From contig NC_079879.1 in NCBI RefSeq assembly GCF_029227915.1, positions 5,394,001 through 5,458,000 on the forward strand: a stretch of DNA of 64,000 nucleotides. The letters are read 5' to 3'. The translations under genes were made by a program, and so were the position numbers. This document shows positions 1 through 11,544 of the stretch, in pieces. The notes beneath the pieces were generated by a model. It searched no databases. It was not told where the DNA came from and saw nothing but the letters and a program-made list of their open reading frames with translations. The stretch is from Hydractinia symbiolongicarpus. Its lineage: Eukaryota > Cnidaria > Hydrozoa > Anthoathecata > Hydractiniidae. The stretch's first letter is position 1. The number at the start of each line of letters is the position of its first letter.

Positions 1-655
1 TTTGAAACGTTTTTCTTTCATTTTTCCATGTACACTGATAATGAATAATTAATACTAAAAATACCAGGGTTCTTTGAAAGAAATTTTGCAAAGTGGGTTG
101 AGTATTAACCATGTTCACTTAATGGGGGGCAGCAAAAGACCTCTTACGGTACTTAAACCAAAAAGATTTTTTAATTTTTATTATAATACCAATTTAAAGA
201 GCTTGAAAATATGTTTTGGTTCAATAATGAATCAATAAAGCTATTTATGATAGAATGTAAAAAGATGTAAATTTTTAATTTTTCTTTATTTCTCTGGTGT
301 ATAGCAGCTTATTGATTAATTATTTAGGCATATTATAGAGCAATGTCTTAGGCTTTTCATTACTGCTGATGATTTCAACTTGAGGCTTCAGAGCATGAAG
401 ATATTTCCACCTGTGAATATTTGAGATACAAAACTGGTTATAAAGTGTAATATTTATTGTCTATTGTTTGTTTATATTTGACATGTGAAGTTTTGCAACA
501 TGATACAGTTGGGTATTTGATACACAGCTGTACACTTTGTTCCTCAGTTTTGCTATATAAAATTGTTCATCTCCTGTTTGTTGGGTTTAAATATTTCAAT
601 GAATTTTCCTTTTTAATTAGTTTATTTACTTAGATAATAATGAGTATAAAATGCA
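1..655. other. Upstream flank of the SLCO gene, no gene seen
   Basis: This AT-rich stretch has no convincing coding region or repeat. It probably holds the promoter and 5' UTR of the transporter gene that starts at 656, but I could not define a promoter motif. Confidence 0.4.
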
Positions 656-3600
656 ATGGAGAATGAGTACTGTATCCAGAGTCGAAATACTGCTGCTGGA
701 CTACAAATGGATAATGCGTCCATTTCAAGCAGTCGGTATGATTTTATGGAACAATCATGTGGATGGAGCAAATGCAAACCAAAGAAACTGCAAAAATTGA
801 ATAGTCCGAAATGGTTTCTATTCTTTTTGGCTGTTTTCTCAGTTGCACAAGGTATAAATTTCTTGAAAGTTGATTTTGTGTGGTTTATTTGCGATAAATC
901 GAGAGATGCAGTGCTGAAGGTAATTAGGAATAATGTTGTGATTTAGGAATGATAATCAATGGCTTTACCAATGTTGGTTTGTCCACCTTAGAAAAGCAGT
1001 TTAATTTAACAAGCAAGCAGTCAGGAATGATAGTAGCTGCTAAGGAAATTTCATCCTTGCTACTCATAGCGTTTCTTAGCTTTTATGGCAGTTTTGGTCA
1101 TAAGCCCAAATATCTAGGTTATGGTGCACTATTAACATCATTTGGCAGTCTCCTTTATGTGTTACCACACTTGTTGATTGGTAAGCATATTCCTGATGGA
1201 GTAACAGGCATGACAAATGACAAAACTTGTTCGATTTCTGCCTCATATAATCACACAGTTGCAGAAGCTCGATGCGAACTTCTTGGTTCCTCAGAATGGT
1301 ATTACTTGTTCATTTTCATAATTGCAAAACTTCTAATTGGTGCAGGAACTGCACCATTGTTCACATTAGGTGCAGCATACATTGACGAAAATGTGAAGCC
1401 AAAGGTAGCACCTGTGTATCTCGGTGTATGGTATGTTTCAACATCCTTTGGACCAGGAATTGGATTTGTGGCTGGTGGTTCTTTACTAAATGTTTATGTG
1501 GATCTGATAGAAGTGAGTTAGACAATTTTATCTGTTTGTACACTGGGAAACTCAGAGAATCTTTCAAAAAGATTTGTTCTATTGGTGTTTTCTGAAGTTT
1601 GTTTTGTTGCAGTTTTTTAAGAGCAAATGCGTTCCTACATCAGTATTTTTGACATAGGCAGTGGGTTCGGATAAATTAAACTTTAACAATACGTAAAAAT
1701 ATTTCTCTCATGAGTTTAGAGTGCTGTGTTTTTTCTTTTATTTACAGCCACCAGGAATGGATTTAAGTCCTAGTGATCCACAGTGGATAGGAGCTTGGTG
1801 GATTGGTCATTTCTTTGGTGGGATTCTAATATTGCTATCTTCATGTGCTTTATTGGCATATCCACGTTCCATGCCTGGTGCAAAAGCAATGCGTTTAAAA
1901 GCTATAAAAGAAGGGACAATTCGCCCTGAGGATGTTCGAATTCAAGGAAATTTAAGAGACATGCTACCAGCTACATTAAATTTAATAAAGAATGCAACTT
2001 TTATGTTTAATACCCTTGCAGTGACATGTGGCACTATAATAGCGACAGGTTTAGGCCCTTTCGTTGTCAAGTATTTACAAGCACAGTTCGGGGTGTCTAC
2101 AATGAAAGCTGGAATAGCTTCAGGTATAACTCTTATCCCAGGTACTGCAGGCGGTATATTTATTGGGAGTTACCTGATGAGAAGGTTAAAGGGAAAAGAC
2201 ACATGTGAAGCTGCTGCTCGTTATTGCTTCTTCTTTCAATTAGCTGCTATTGTTTCTGTAGCATCCTTCTTAATACCAGGCTGTAATCGACTGGTTATAG
2301 CTGGTATACACCAGCCTTATCATGACCACACAAAGTAAGTGCTTGTGTTATTTTTCCGTGTGTTTGTTTTGTTTTAATGTCAACATAATAGATGTTCAGG
2401 TTACATGTTAAACTTTCTATTTAAGTATAAATAAAAGCGATTCATTTTCAACTTAATTTTTAGTATCGAAACATTTGAGAAAAATTTGACATCAGCATGC
2501 AACTTGAACTGTGGTTGTCAAAGCTTACAATTTAATCCCGTGTGTGGGATTGACAACATCACTTATTTTTCACCGTGTCATTTGGGTTGCAAGTACAGAA
2601 GCACGAAAACAGTAAGCTGCTACTATATATTACGCACAATTTTAGGTTGTATGCACTTGTAGAATATATTTTACAGAATCACGCCGTCCAATATATCGTG
2701 ACTTTAAAGAATACAAGGTTTTTAGAATTAGATTAATCTGATTTAAACCAACTTGAATTAATTTTAAAAGAATTGGATACCTTTTTTCCTTCTATGCTTT
2801 TAAACATTATCGAACTATTTATATCCCTCTTGCATGTGATTTTACAATATTACATAGCATTTTCTACAATTAATTCTATAATATTTCATACAATATATTG
2901 TAGCAGTGGAAACTACCCTTTAGAGCGTGTGTATCATGTTATGGTAGATGTTTAGCTCGTTTAATTTCATGTAAGGCTCCACTAGAACTGTTTAAACCGA
3001 TTAGACGAAAGCTCCTAATTTTTAAAAATAGAATTACTGACACTTTTAATTTTTTCCACAAAAGTACGCCCTCTTATATATCTGTATGCAATGTTTATTT
3101 CGTATCTTTAATATGTTGTAATAATAAATATTTCAGGTTTTTGGTGGTTGCGCATGCATCAATTCATCTCTCTTGACAACTGCAGTTGTTGTCAATTGGA
3201 CTGAATACGCTGTCACGTTTAAAGCACCTGTCACTGGGGTCAGTGGTGAATGCGATCGTGACTGTAAAAATATGATTCCCTTCTTAATCGGAGTGGTTGT
3301 TCTGTTGGTCTTAAATTTTGTGAATGCTGTTCCAAATAAGATGGTTGTCATGAGGTAGGGACTTAGAATTTCATTTCATTTTATATATGTTCGCATTAGC
3401 TAGCACAAAACGGTGAGTAAAGTTCAAGATTTAAACGTTAAATTTGAAAACCATGGAATGTGCAGTAAGAGCTGATGGTGAATTAAAAAGTTTAACCGAT
3501 TTTTTTGTTAATGAATTGATCAATCTTTCATTCAACAAGGTGTGTCCCTGACAACGAAAGAGCATATGCACTTGGAGTTCAGTGGATTTTCGTGACCCTG

Positions 3601-4229
3601 CTAGGTGCCATGCCCGGACCTGTATTATTTGGGATTTTCATTGACAAGACCTGTGATCTGTGGCAGACCACTTGTAAAGGGCGTGGTAGCTGTCTTGTGT
3701 ACGATAATAAAACATTGAGCTACGAATTGGCTGGAGCTATACTTTTATTTCAAGGTTTGTGTTATTATTAATTAGATACCAACGATCTCTGAGAGAATCT
3801 TGTTACAAAATCGGAAATCTGTCGTATCCATAAATTTTGTTCAAAAGTAAAAGTTCGGTTATAGACATTGGGCAAAACAGTTTAATAATTCATTCTTTTT
3901 CTTTCTTTTTTTTATTTGTAGTACTTGCAGCTGTGTGCTACTTTATTTCATGGAGAACATTCAAACCTGCAGAAAATTCTGTCATAACAAACATAGATGA
4001 GATACTTCAGTCGCGTGACGACGATACGCCTTCCTCACCGACCCTCTCGCCTAATTTGACACTTGTCTCTGCTCTTGATGATTCGTCTGTTTCTTTAGTG
4101 TCTGGTTTATCGAGGCAAGCCCCCTCAAGCTCTGCATGTACTGTCACAAAAGAAGATAATTCCAGTGATATAAATTCAAAAATTTCTAAGATACAACAAC
4201 GTGTGATGCAGTTAGAAAGTAGTATTTAG
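656..4229 (+). CDS. SLCO: Solute carrier organic anion transporter (SLCO/OATP family), 7 exons
   Basis: Predicted plasma-membrane transporter of organic anions such as bile salts, steroid conjugates or drugs; the substrate cannot be read from sequence. Exons: 656-851, 947-1512, 1748-2334, 2464-2611, 3137-3354, 3540-3754, 3922-4229. All have GT-AG junctions, and the 2238-nt joined frame gives 745 aa, close to the usual 650-750. The start at 656 opens the frame leading to the conserved AQGMIINGF segment across intron 1. Exon 3 opens near the OATP signature: residues DPQWIGAWWIGHFF match the family pattern D-x-R/Q-W-I/V-GAWW-x-G. Exons 4-5 (about residues 455-550) carry the cysteine-rich Kazal-like extracellular loop (CNLNCGCQ, CGIDNITYFSPC, GGCACIN) between TM9 and TM10. 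About a dozen hydrophobic spans are visible. The cytoplasmic tail is Ser/Thr-rich and ends ESSI, a possible class I PDZ ligand. The paralogue cannot be assigned. Confidence 0.93.
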
Positions 4230-6068
4230 ACTTGAAGCAGCCACAAGATATGCGTGGTGTATTTCTAGAGGACGAAAGCTTGCTTTGACAGGTACTAAAA
4301 TCTGTAGATTGCGATTCAATATGTCCGAAAAAAAAACGTTATTTTTATTTTCGCGTTAATTACAAGTTTTCTTTGTCGTTGCGTTTCTTTATTCGCTATT
4401 TTGATTAAATACTAATTAGCCGTACTGTATATTTAGTTGTTTATATGTTTAAATTAATTTTTCACATTTGTTTATAATATTGCATAATGTTAATTTTTCT
4501 ATTTTGTTGATGATGTACATTATTCATTTTCTTTAAACAAAATTTTCTGAATTTCAAGCGAGGTAGAAAAAGTAATTGCAAGAATCTAATTGACCATTTT
4601 AATTCATATTAGTCTACATTAACAGTCATTTTTATGATTATAACAAGCAATCGAATGTTTTTAACATTGTCTGGTTGAGATAGGCCTTCTTAAAGCTGCT
4701 TTTTTCTTACTCGCTGTAACGATTATATGATAATAATATTTTTAGTAATTAATTTTTTTCCTTGCAATTCATAAAAGTATTTTCTCTAACAAAATTTCCA
4801 TACGAAACACCGAATTTTCAAACTACATTGTTCTCTGATGCGAAATTATTTTGTTCTCTTGATTTTACCCTTTTAAAAATGATCGGGTTCGTGGCTGGTC
4901 CCTTACTCGTTTCACACAAGCTACTTCTACCTACATAATATTGACTTGACTAACATAATTTTAACAAATACATTGCATATTTAAAAGTTCATTTGTATAT
5001 ATATTTTTCATTTTTGATTTATATTGATATGTCACTTCATTATGACGCTTTCCTTTTTTTAACCTCGTGTGATTTTGGTACACATTTCTTTAAAAGAAAC
5101 CCATTTGCTAAGGACCGGGACTAAGCATTTAGCCAGGTTTAAAATTGAAAAAGTTAAAGTTTTAAACAAGTCCTGATAAGTAACGTGTACAAAATAATTC
5201 TTTAAAAAAAAATTAATGTCGTTTTTTACCAAAACACAAATATAAACGTTGGAAATGAATCCTCCACCTCGTCTATAGCGTAAAAGGTGTGTACAAAATC
5301 TAACAAACCCTGGGGGAACGACGGCGTTGTGATTTTGTGAATTCTAAGCTTTTTATCAATAGAAACAAACAATTTTTAGGTTGCAGGACTTCAAGCTTAG
5401 AGTTTTGTGTGATTGGAATTACAATTTGGAACTCCGATGTTTGTGCTAGTACTGTGACGTCATTAATGATGACGCCAGGGTTTTTCATATTCGTTTTTAA
5501 AAAACGTTTGTAATAACGTTCTGACTGCGATGCATTCAGTGTAAAATTTGCAAGTGTCTTATCTTTGGATGTGAGATTGGTTTAAATGAACTTTGAACTG
5601 CTTCACTTGCTCCATGTCCTGTTGCGTAAATAATTTCTTCAAATACGTGCATTAAGTATGGACTCGCATTAAGGTAATAAATAACCGGATTGCTATTTCA
5701 GCATCTTTTCAGAAATTGGTTAATTAATGTTTATTGTGTCGTAAATCATGTACTGAAATCCAACGTTGAACATGTGCCTTCCCATGTCCTGTTACGTGAC
5801 GCAGTGCCCAAGTTCTACTATGCTGCTCAGCAATGACTCTACCCGTGGTTTCGGAGAAAGTGTAGCACGTGTAACACGTCAGAATCGTATTTTGCTTCTG
5901 TTGGAAATGCAGCCGCCTGAAATTGCACAAAATTACATCTGCAAACATCGCGGCGATGTGACATGAAATTTTTTGTCCAACTGGGCAATGTTAAGGGCAT
6001 GTACGGCAATTTTGTTCCGCTATAATTTGAGAGTCGTTTAAAAAATGTTTTAGTAAAAGATGTTTCAG
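4230..6068. other. 3' flank of SLCO, no gene seen
   Basis: AT-rich DNA, probably the transporter's 3' UTR followed by intergenic sequence. I found no canonical AATAAA close to the stop. The short open frames near 5300-5490 and 5724-5966 lie on both strands over the same bases and show no protein motif. Confidence 0.4.
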
Positions 6069-6488
6069 GGACCGCTTACACGTGATACTACTCATCCCGT
6101 TATATCACCTCATTCCGGAATGATTTTACAGGTTTCAGGCGGGGATGAGATTTTATCCCGGGATAAATTCATCTCTGTCCAAAAGGCAGGGATAAAATCA
6201 TTCAGAATAAGATCAAGAAAAAAATGCCTGTAAACACCATAATTTATTTCATTCTGGAATAAAATTAGAAAAAAACACGTGTAAACACAGTGAATTAAAA
6301 AAATATATATGTATTTTATTGAAAATAGTTGAAGTAAATTTCATCATAAATTTATACCAGTTCAACCATTATTAGACTACTTCACTCATCCCGGGATGAA
6401 AATACTATCGCGGGATGAGGCTCACGTGTAAACACTTTTCGTTTTATTCCGGCACGAGTTTCATTCCGCCTGCGTGTAAACGTGGTCT
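6069..6488. mobile_element. MITE of about 420 bp with GACC...TTACACG inverted ends
   Basis: The left end (GGACCGCTTACACGTG from 6069) and right end (GCGTGTAAACGTGGTC to about 6487) are imperfect inverted repeats. Inside there are several more inverted blocks: CATCCCGGGATGA-type palindromes, CGTGTAAACAC, and ATTCCGGAATGA. There is no ORF. The GTTTACACG ends resemble nonautonomous PIF/Harbinger-type elements. No clean target duplication is visible, so the superfamily is a guess. Confidence 0.6.
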
Positions 6489-6604
6489 AAGGAAGGGAAA
6501 GCACTTAAAAAGCTGCAAACACTTTATGCGCGTTTATTAGATGTATTTGCTTTTTAAATGTACATTAGAAAATCGACCGTAAAATTTATGCCGACATGAC
6601 TCAT

Positions 6605-6700
6605 CCTCGTCCCCAGGGTCTTGTCGCCCCTGAACCGTTATTTCGGAGTGGCCGCTATCAGCTTTATCAACAAGGCAAAATGCCCTGGGAACGAGGTTGG
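6605..6700. repeat. Short hairpin element, CCTCGTCCCCAGGG family, copy 1
   Basis: About 96 bp with inverted ends: CCTCGTCCCCAGGGT on the left and GCCCTGGGAACGAGGTTGG on the right. Related copies lie near 13731, 20882, 21251, 21664, 22359 and 45161, so it is a dispersed family. It is noncoding. Confidence 0.65.
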
Positions 6701-7029
6701 ACATGACTAAAATTAAGTCAAAATGTTGACAATTGATCTGAGGAAGAGATTGTATTTATACAGTCTAAAATCTACAGTCAAGACAAAGACAAAGACAGCC
6801 TTTGTCTTTGTCTTGAAATAAATTATTTCCAAAAGTATTATAATGTTACAAGCTCTGGGATGGAATTTGGGTTTAGTTCTTTTAAAAGGAGACAATATTT
6901 CCCGAATTAATTTCTTATTTCTGGTTTTGTCACGATATACCAATAAAAAACTACTTTTCTGTTACAGACTGGTAATATATGTATCAGACGAGTGTAAAAT
7001 TATACAACGAGGACGTGCAATATATGTAA

Positions 7030-7080
7030 CTAGTCCTTAGCCCGTGGAAAAATCCACGGGTTCGCCCGTTCTTTTTATAC
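7030..7080 (-). mobile_element. Helitron-type 3' terminus
   Basis: On the minus strand a hairpin (CCCGTGG, short A/T loop, CCACGGG; 7041-7060) is followed by CTAAGGACTAG and then a T. This fits the Helitron rule of a subterminal hairpin about 10 nt before a terminal CTRR inserted at A^T. The same terminus recurs at 34441-34470 and 59192-59221. The 5' end of this copy could not be located, and the element may extend towards 7250. Confidence 0.6.
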
Positions 7081-7258
7081 CGCATTTTAAGAAGCAGCTT
7101 TTTATTTTACTGTTTTTGAACATTTTCGTAAATTTTTCCTATACGTTTTATAGGTTTTAAATAATACGCTTTACGTGATAGCGTAATTCAAAGTCATATG
7201 GAACATAGATACAACAACAGCAATTTTATCCAAGTCTAGATAATAATCTTCCCAGCCG

Positions 7259-7720
7259 GCACAAAGATGTCTAAAAGACGTCTTTTAGACATCTTCCGCA
7301 TTTCTAAAAGACGTCTTTTTTAGCGCTGATTTGTCCGTCTATAATGCATCTTTTTAAGCGTCTAAAAGAGGTCTTTTCAAAGATGCATTCCAAAAGATCT
7401 CTTTTAGACATCTTTTAAAAGACGTCTTTCCAAAGACGTCTTTTAGACGTTTTAAAGAAATTTTTTTACGACGCGTCTTTTTAAAGACGTCTTTTAGACC
7501 TTTTACAGATGTAGGAGCGACTAAAATGCATCTTAAATGCAACTTTTTAAATGCATCTTCCCAAAGACTTCTTTTAGACGTTTTTAAGAAAAACTATTAC
7601 GACGCGTCTTTTTAAAGACGCCTTTTAGACCTTTTACAGATGTAGAAGCGACTAAAATGCATCTTAAATGCAACTTCTTAAATGCATCTTGACAAAGACT
7701 TCTTTTATCTATCTATAAGA
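7259..7720. repeat. Left subterminal repeat array (GACGTC palindromes)
   Basis: Many degenerate copies of AAAGACGTCTTTTAGAC and AAATGCATCTT, on both strands. They include a roughly 115-bp unit repeated directly (about 7440-7560 and 7560-7680). The array lies just inside the transposon's left terminal repeat and probably provides transposase binding sites. The two ORFs seen across it are by-products of the repeats. Confidence 0.75.
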
Positions 7721-8326
7721 CGTCTTCCTTTGTTTTTGTTGTTTTTGTAGGCATTTGATAAAATAAATTTAAGACGTTTACGTTAACGTTTTAAAACGTA
7801 CATTTTTAATAAATTGCAGAAATAACGACATGAAAGACGACAAATATTTTGCGATAAAAATATTTTGAACTTTTTATATCAAACTCGTACAATAAATATA
7901 TTTTATAATTACATAAATATAATTTAAATATAACCGGAAATAAATAAATAAAATATTATTAATAATCAACACTATACAATTCATTTATATATTCATATTT
8001 ACAAATTGTGATCATTACAATAATCTGTAATACGAATTCTACTTGTGAACTTATCCATGCTATTTAAAGCATAAATTGGAACTCTAGTCGAAAAAATCTT
8101 AAGCATATTGAGCTTAGGCCATATGAAAGAGTCACCTTAAAAATTTTGTGAAAGTTGCTAGTAGTTGAAATTCGTCGTAACGCTTGCAAGGCCGAAATAA
8201 ACAAAATAAATATTGGAAATAATAAGGAAGTCTGTTCAGAAGAAACAAAAAGAGATATATTAAATGTATAAATGACATTCATAAATGAGGTAAGTCGAAA
8301 GGGCTTTTTATTTGTTTTTTGGAAAT

Positions 8327-8994
8327 TTATACATTTAAGGTACCCCTTATGTCCCTGATCCTTTGACTGGGAGCGTTTCGAAGTTTGGTTCCAATTATGC
8401 GTCTCATCTCTTGTTCGTTCGCATCTTTAAAACGCTCGTTGACAGATTCTAGAGAGAAAGAAATAGCTTATTTCCAGATAAATAATAGATTTTTATAGAA
8501 ACGTAGTCAGTAAATGTTTGAGAAATAGACCAATGAACCTAACGCGATCATTTGCATACTATGTAATAGCAAAACGATTTACTCATTATTTTTGTAAATG
8601 ACTGTAGCACAGTAGAACATTCTTAAAACATTATAACTTGAATCAACCGTGCCTTTCTCAATCAATCTCTCTATCCAAAAACTAAGAGAAAACACACCAT
8701 ACATAGAAGGGTAACAACGTAATACATCAGCTAATACACGTACCTACTATAATTCTATAAATTAATTTCCCTTCCAGCGGGACTTTGTCTTTCTTGCCTT
8801 TTAAATTGGCTTGCGCCATGAATGTAGTGGTGAAGATCCTGACGAAAATTAAAATTAAAATTAAAGGTAAGTAGAAATAAACTACTAAGGAGAGTGTATT
8901 TCCTTAAGGAGAAAAAATTATACCTTTACCTATTCATTGCGAGACGTACAGCATCTCTGTAGTCCACCCCGCCAATTTGTGATATTTGTTGTTT
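8327..8994 (-). CDS. DUF4806-like C-terminal domain, second gene of the transposon (3 exons seen, 5' part not found)
   Basis: Three minus-strand exons join in frame: 8930-8994, 8744-8838 and 8327-8448 (stop at 8327-8329), each with consensus acceptors and donors. The translation contains ISQIGGVDYRDAVRLAMNR, then FMAQANLKGKKDKVPLEGK, then RFKDANEQEMRRIIGTKLRN. That order (a GG-x-D-x-R-DAVR block, a glycine/lysine-rich middle, a basic tail ending in a short arginine-rich segment) is what I know from DUF4806 domains, common in animal proteins of likely transposon origin. The upstream exons are not identified. They could lie between 9000 and 9660, or before the transposase (beyond 11.6 kb), in which case the transposase would sit inside an intron as in maize En/Spm. 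The function is unknown; a DNA-binding accessory role is inference. Confidence 0.62.
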
Positions 8995-9660
8995 CTAAAA
9001 AGATAAACTAGATTGTGTAAATTAAAGGTATTACAATAATGCTAGTTTCAAAATTAAGAATATAAATAAAATCACTAAAGCCTGGTTCCCACCAATGCGT
9101 TTATCGATAAACAGATGTTTATTTTTAAAGTCATAAAGTTAAAACTGAACAATTTTACATTGCTTTCCGATTTGAGTCATGATGTCGACATTAAATGATA
9201 ATGATCAAATAATAAAAATATCATTCAATGTTAAAATGGGATATCAGGCTATATATATACAATTCATTTATATATTCATATTTATTTTTATTTGTAATTA
9301 TAATATATTGTACACACAATATGTAACAAGATGTAACCTTTTCAACTATATCAACTGAAAAATTATGTAAAATGGATCCCAAATAGTAGAGGTCAACTTG
9401 AGTTACAACAAAATACACTAATTTTTGTGTAAGTACCTAAAGTATATAATGGCTTTTCACTCAAACTAGAATTTCGTTCCTAAAAGTTGCTCAATCGGAA
9501 AGAAAACACAATTTGCTCAACAAATAATCACAAAAGAGAAACTTATTAATTTGTAAAAATGTAAAAACATATAAATATAGTATATATATATACAGTTATA
9601 TGCTTTATGCACTTTTTCATATTAAGCAATGTAAAGCCAAACATGAATAACAAGTAAGTT

Positions 9661-11544
9661 CTAATACTTTGTTTTTTCAAATTCGTGTAGAAAAGGAAAA
9701 AGAGCAAAACCATTTCGGTGTGGTAAACAAACAACTTTTCTTTTCAACATGTTTTTTGGAAATTCTTTTCGTTTACCAGTAATCTTTTCAACAAAAAAGA
9801 TATTTAACAAAGATGATTCTGCTGGTGATTTGTAAATACTTCCAAGGCTGCAAGGTTTTAAAACTGTCCCAATTATTTGGTTAGAATGTTTTTGAGCTTC
9901 ATTAACAACACAAAACTTTCCTGATTCAAGTAAAAAACAAGAATCTTTCAGGTGATCAGCAGAGATGAATGGGGTGGGTTTAGACTTTTCAACCAAAGAA
10001 GACAATTCACTTTCTCGTTTGATAACTTGGGCAACCGGGTTATTATTACTTCTAACATTTTTTTTCAACACCTGCATATAATTTTCAAATTTGAAAGCTG
10101 ATAGGTGGTTTAAGGAACTTTGAAAATTTTCAGCATCGTCACATAAGTGGATCAATGAGTGGACATTGTAAGAGATAAATTTTCTTCCATAAACATCTTT
10201 TGATTTACTGACAAACCAGAGTAATAATTCTCGACAATAACCCAAAAGTCGATAACGAGATTGACTAGAATCATTTAGAAGGATGCTCATTGAAATATGA
10301 AGACCAAGGAAGTGTTCATACACATTATGAGAAACAATCCCTTTCAAAACAACTGGACCAAGATATAGCAAAAACTGCCTGAATTCAGTTGCTTTCCAGT
10401 ATGGAAGATCACGTAAGGGCCTTGGTTGACGATTAAATTCTGTTGGCATAGAACCAGAAATATTATTCAAGCGAGAAGAAATTTGTGAGATGTGATTAGA
10501 TGATAACCTGATTTGAAGTGGCCCTTTAGTTAAGAACTGCAACATACGCTTCATCACTCCTAACAACACAAGGTGCATATAGTCCAATGTAAACTTTGAC
10601 ACACAATCAAAATTAAGCTGAGAGACTAATGGACTGATACATTTCTGGTGTGGATGGTATAAAAATTGTTTAAAATGTTGATCGTTCCTTGCTATTTCTG
10701 AACCATCATGAAGAAATACTACTCGGTTGTCAATATACTGGCCTTTTATATTACACCTCTCACATGAATAATACCCAGTATGACCGACTACACACTTCAA
10801 GAAAGCTCTTGCCGGTGCATCACATACAAATGCTTTTAAAAAAAATTGAAATGTTTTTTCCTCAACTTCCAGGCCATTTATCTGAAGAAAATTTACTTCG
10901 TTTAAAAAATCTTCCAAAAATTCATTTGTAGAATTGGGCTTTGAGGTGCCATGATAGAGAGCAATAACAAAAACACTGTCAGAGTTGTTCAACGAACCAA
11001 GGATCGGCCATAACTGTGATTGAGATGACTTTGACAAAGGAAGGCCATCTATGTTTACTGTCAAAAAAAGATTGTTTTCATTCATAAGACAGTGGTGAAG
11101 TTTTAACATCTTTTTCACTTGTTTAACAATACCAACATAAGAATAAATTCCACCACATTTATGAGCAGTTTCGACATGACGTGGTGTTTCAAGTAGAGTT
11201 CTACTATCTGCAGGAAGTTCAGTCATGCCATGTTTACGTAATATCAACAAAAGTTGATTTAAACACTCTCTGGAACATCCACTTTTAGCTGCCCATCGTG
11301 AAATGTCAGATAAAATTAATGATTCTGGATTGGTCACTGTATCCAGACTGTTATACAGAATTTCATTTTCATTTGATGAGAATGAGGAATCTAAAGGCTC
11401 GTCATCACAACTGATACATCTATCATTTTCATTGTCAGAAGGATTGCTTAACAGGTCATGTTGATCACTATCTTCACCGTTTAAAATCTCGTCAACTTTT
11501 TGATTAACCAATCTCCTTTCTTTGCGGAGACGGGAATCATTCAT
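9661..11544 (-). CDS. CACTA/Tnp2-like transposase
   Basis: An uninterrupted 627-aa frame from the Met at 11544. The frame stays open further upstream, to 11661, but those 39 residues read like intron: a TTTTCAG acceptor sits at 11567, so an upstream exon is possible. Motifs in Tnp2-like order: NIDG (Asp about 166) followed by LWPILG; CDAPARAF (Asp about 242); GHTGYYSCERC, a Cys pair at about 261 and 264; and LDYMHLVLLG (Asp about 321), matching the D-x-MH block. The three aspartates are candidate catalytic residues of an RNase H-type transposase; I infer this from spacing. The N-terminus is acidic and Ser/Asn-rich. No stop or frameshift interrupts the ORF, which argues for recent activity or domestication; the intact terminal repeats favour the former. 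Confidence 0.8.
   Translation of the reverse strand: MNDSRLRKERRLVNQKVDEILNGEDSDQHDLLSNPSDNENDRCISCDDEPLDSSFSSNENEILYNSLDTVTNPESLILSDISRWAAKSGCSRECLNQLLLILRKHGMTELPADSRTLLETPRHVETAHKCGGIYSYVGIVKQVKKMLKLHHCLMNENNLFLTVNIDGLPLSKSSQSQLWPILGSLNNSDSVFVIALYHGTSKPNSTNEFLEDFLNEVNFLQINGLEVEEKTFQFFLKAFVCDAPARAFLKCVVGHTGYYSCERCNIKGQYIDNRVVFLHDGSEIARNDQHFKQFLYHPHQKCISPLVSQLNFDCVSKFTLDYMHLVLLGVMKRMLQFLTKGPLQIRLSSNHISQISSRLNNISGSMPTEFNRQPRPLRDLPYWKATEFRQFLLYLGPVVLKGIVSHNVYEHFLGLHISMSILLNDSSQSRYRLLGYCRELLLWFVSKSKDVYGRKFISYNVHSLIHLCDDAENFQSSLNHLSAFKFENYMQVLKKNVRSNNNPVAQVIKRESELSSLVEKSKPTPFISADHLKDSCFLLESGKFCVVNEAQKHSNQIIGTVLKPCSLGSIYKSPAESSLLNIFFVEKITGKRKEFPKNMLKRKVVCLPHRNGFALFPFLHEFEKTKY

Noticed and set aside
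7259-7720. Regularly repeated GACGTC blocks as a CRISPR-like array
   Set aside because: The units are palindromic, irregularly spaced, without unique spacers of fixed length, and mirrored at the other end of a transposon in animal DNA.
9079-9100. CCTGGTTCCCACC as the left end of another GGTTTCCACTG-type MITE
   Set aside because: No matching inverted end was found nearby; a lone short match is not enough.
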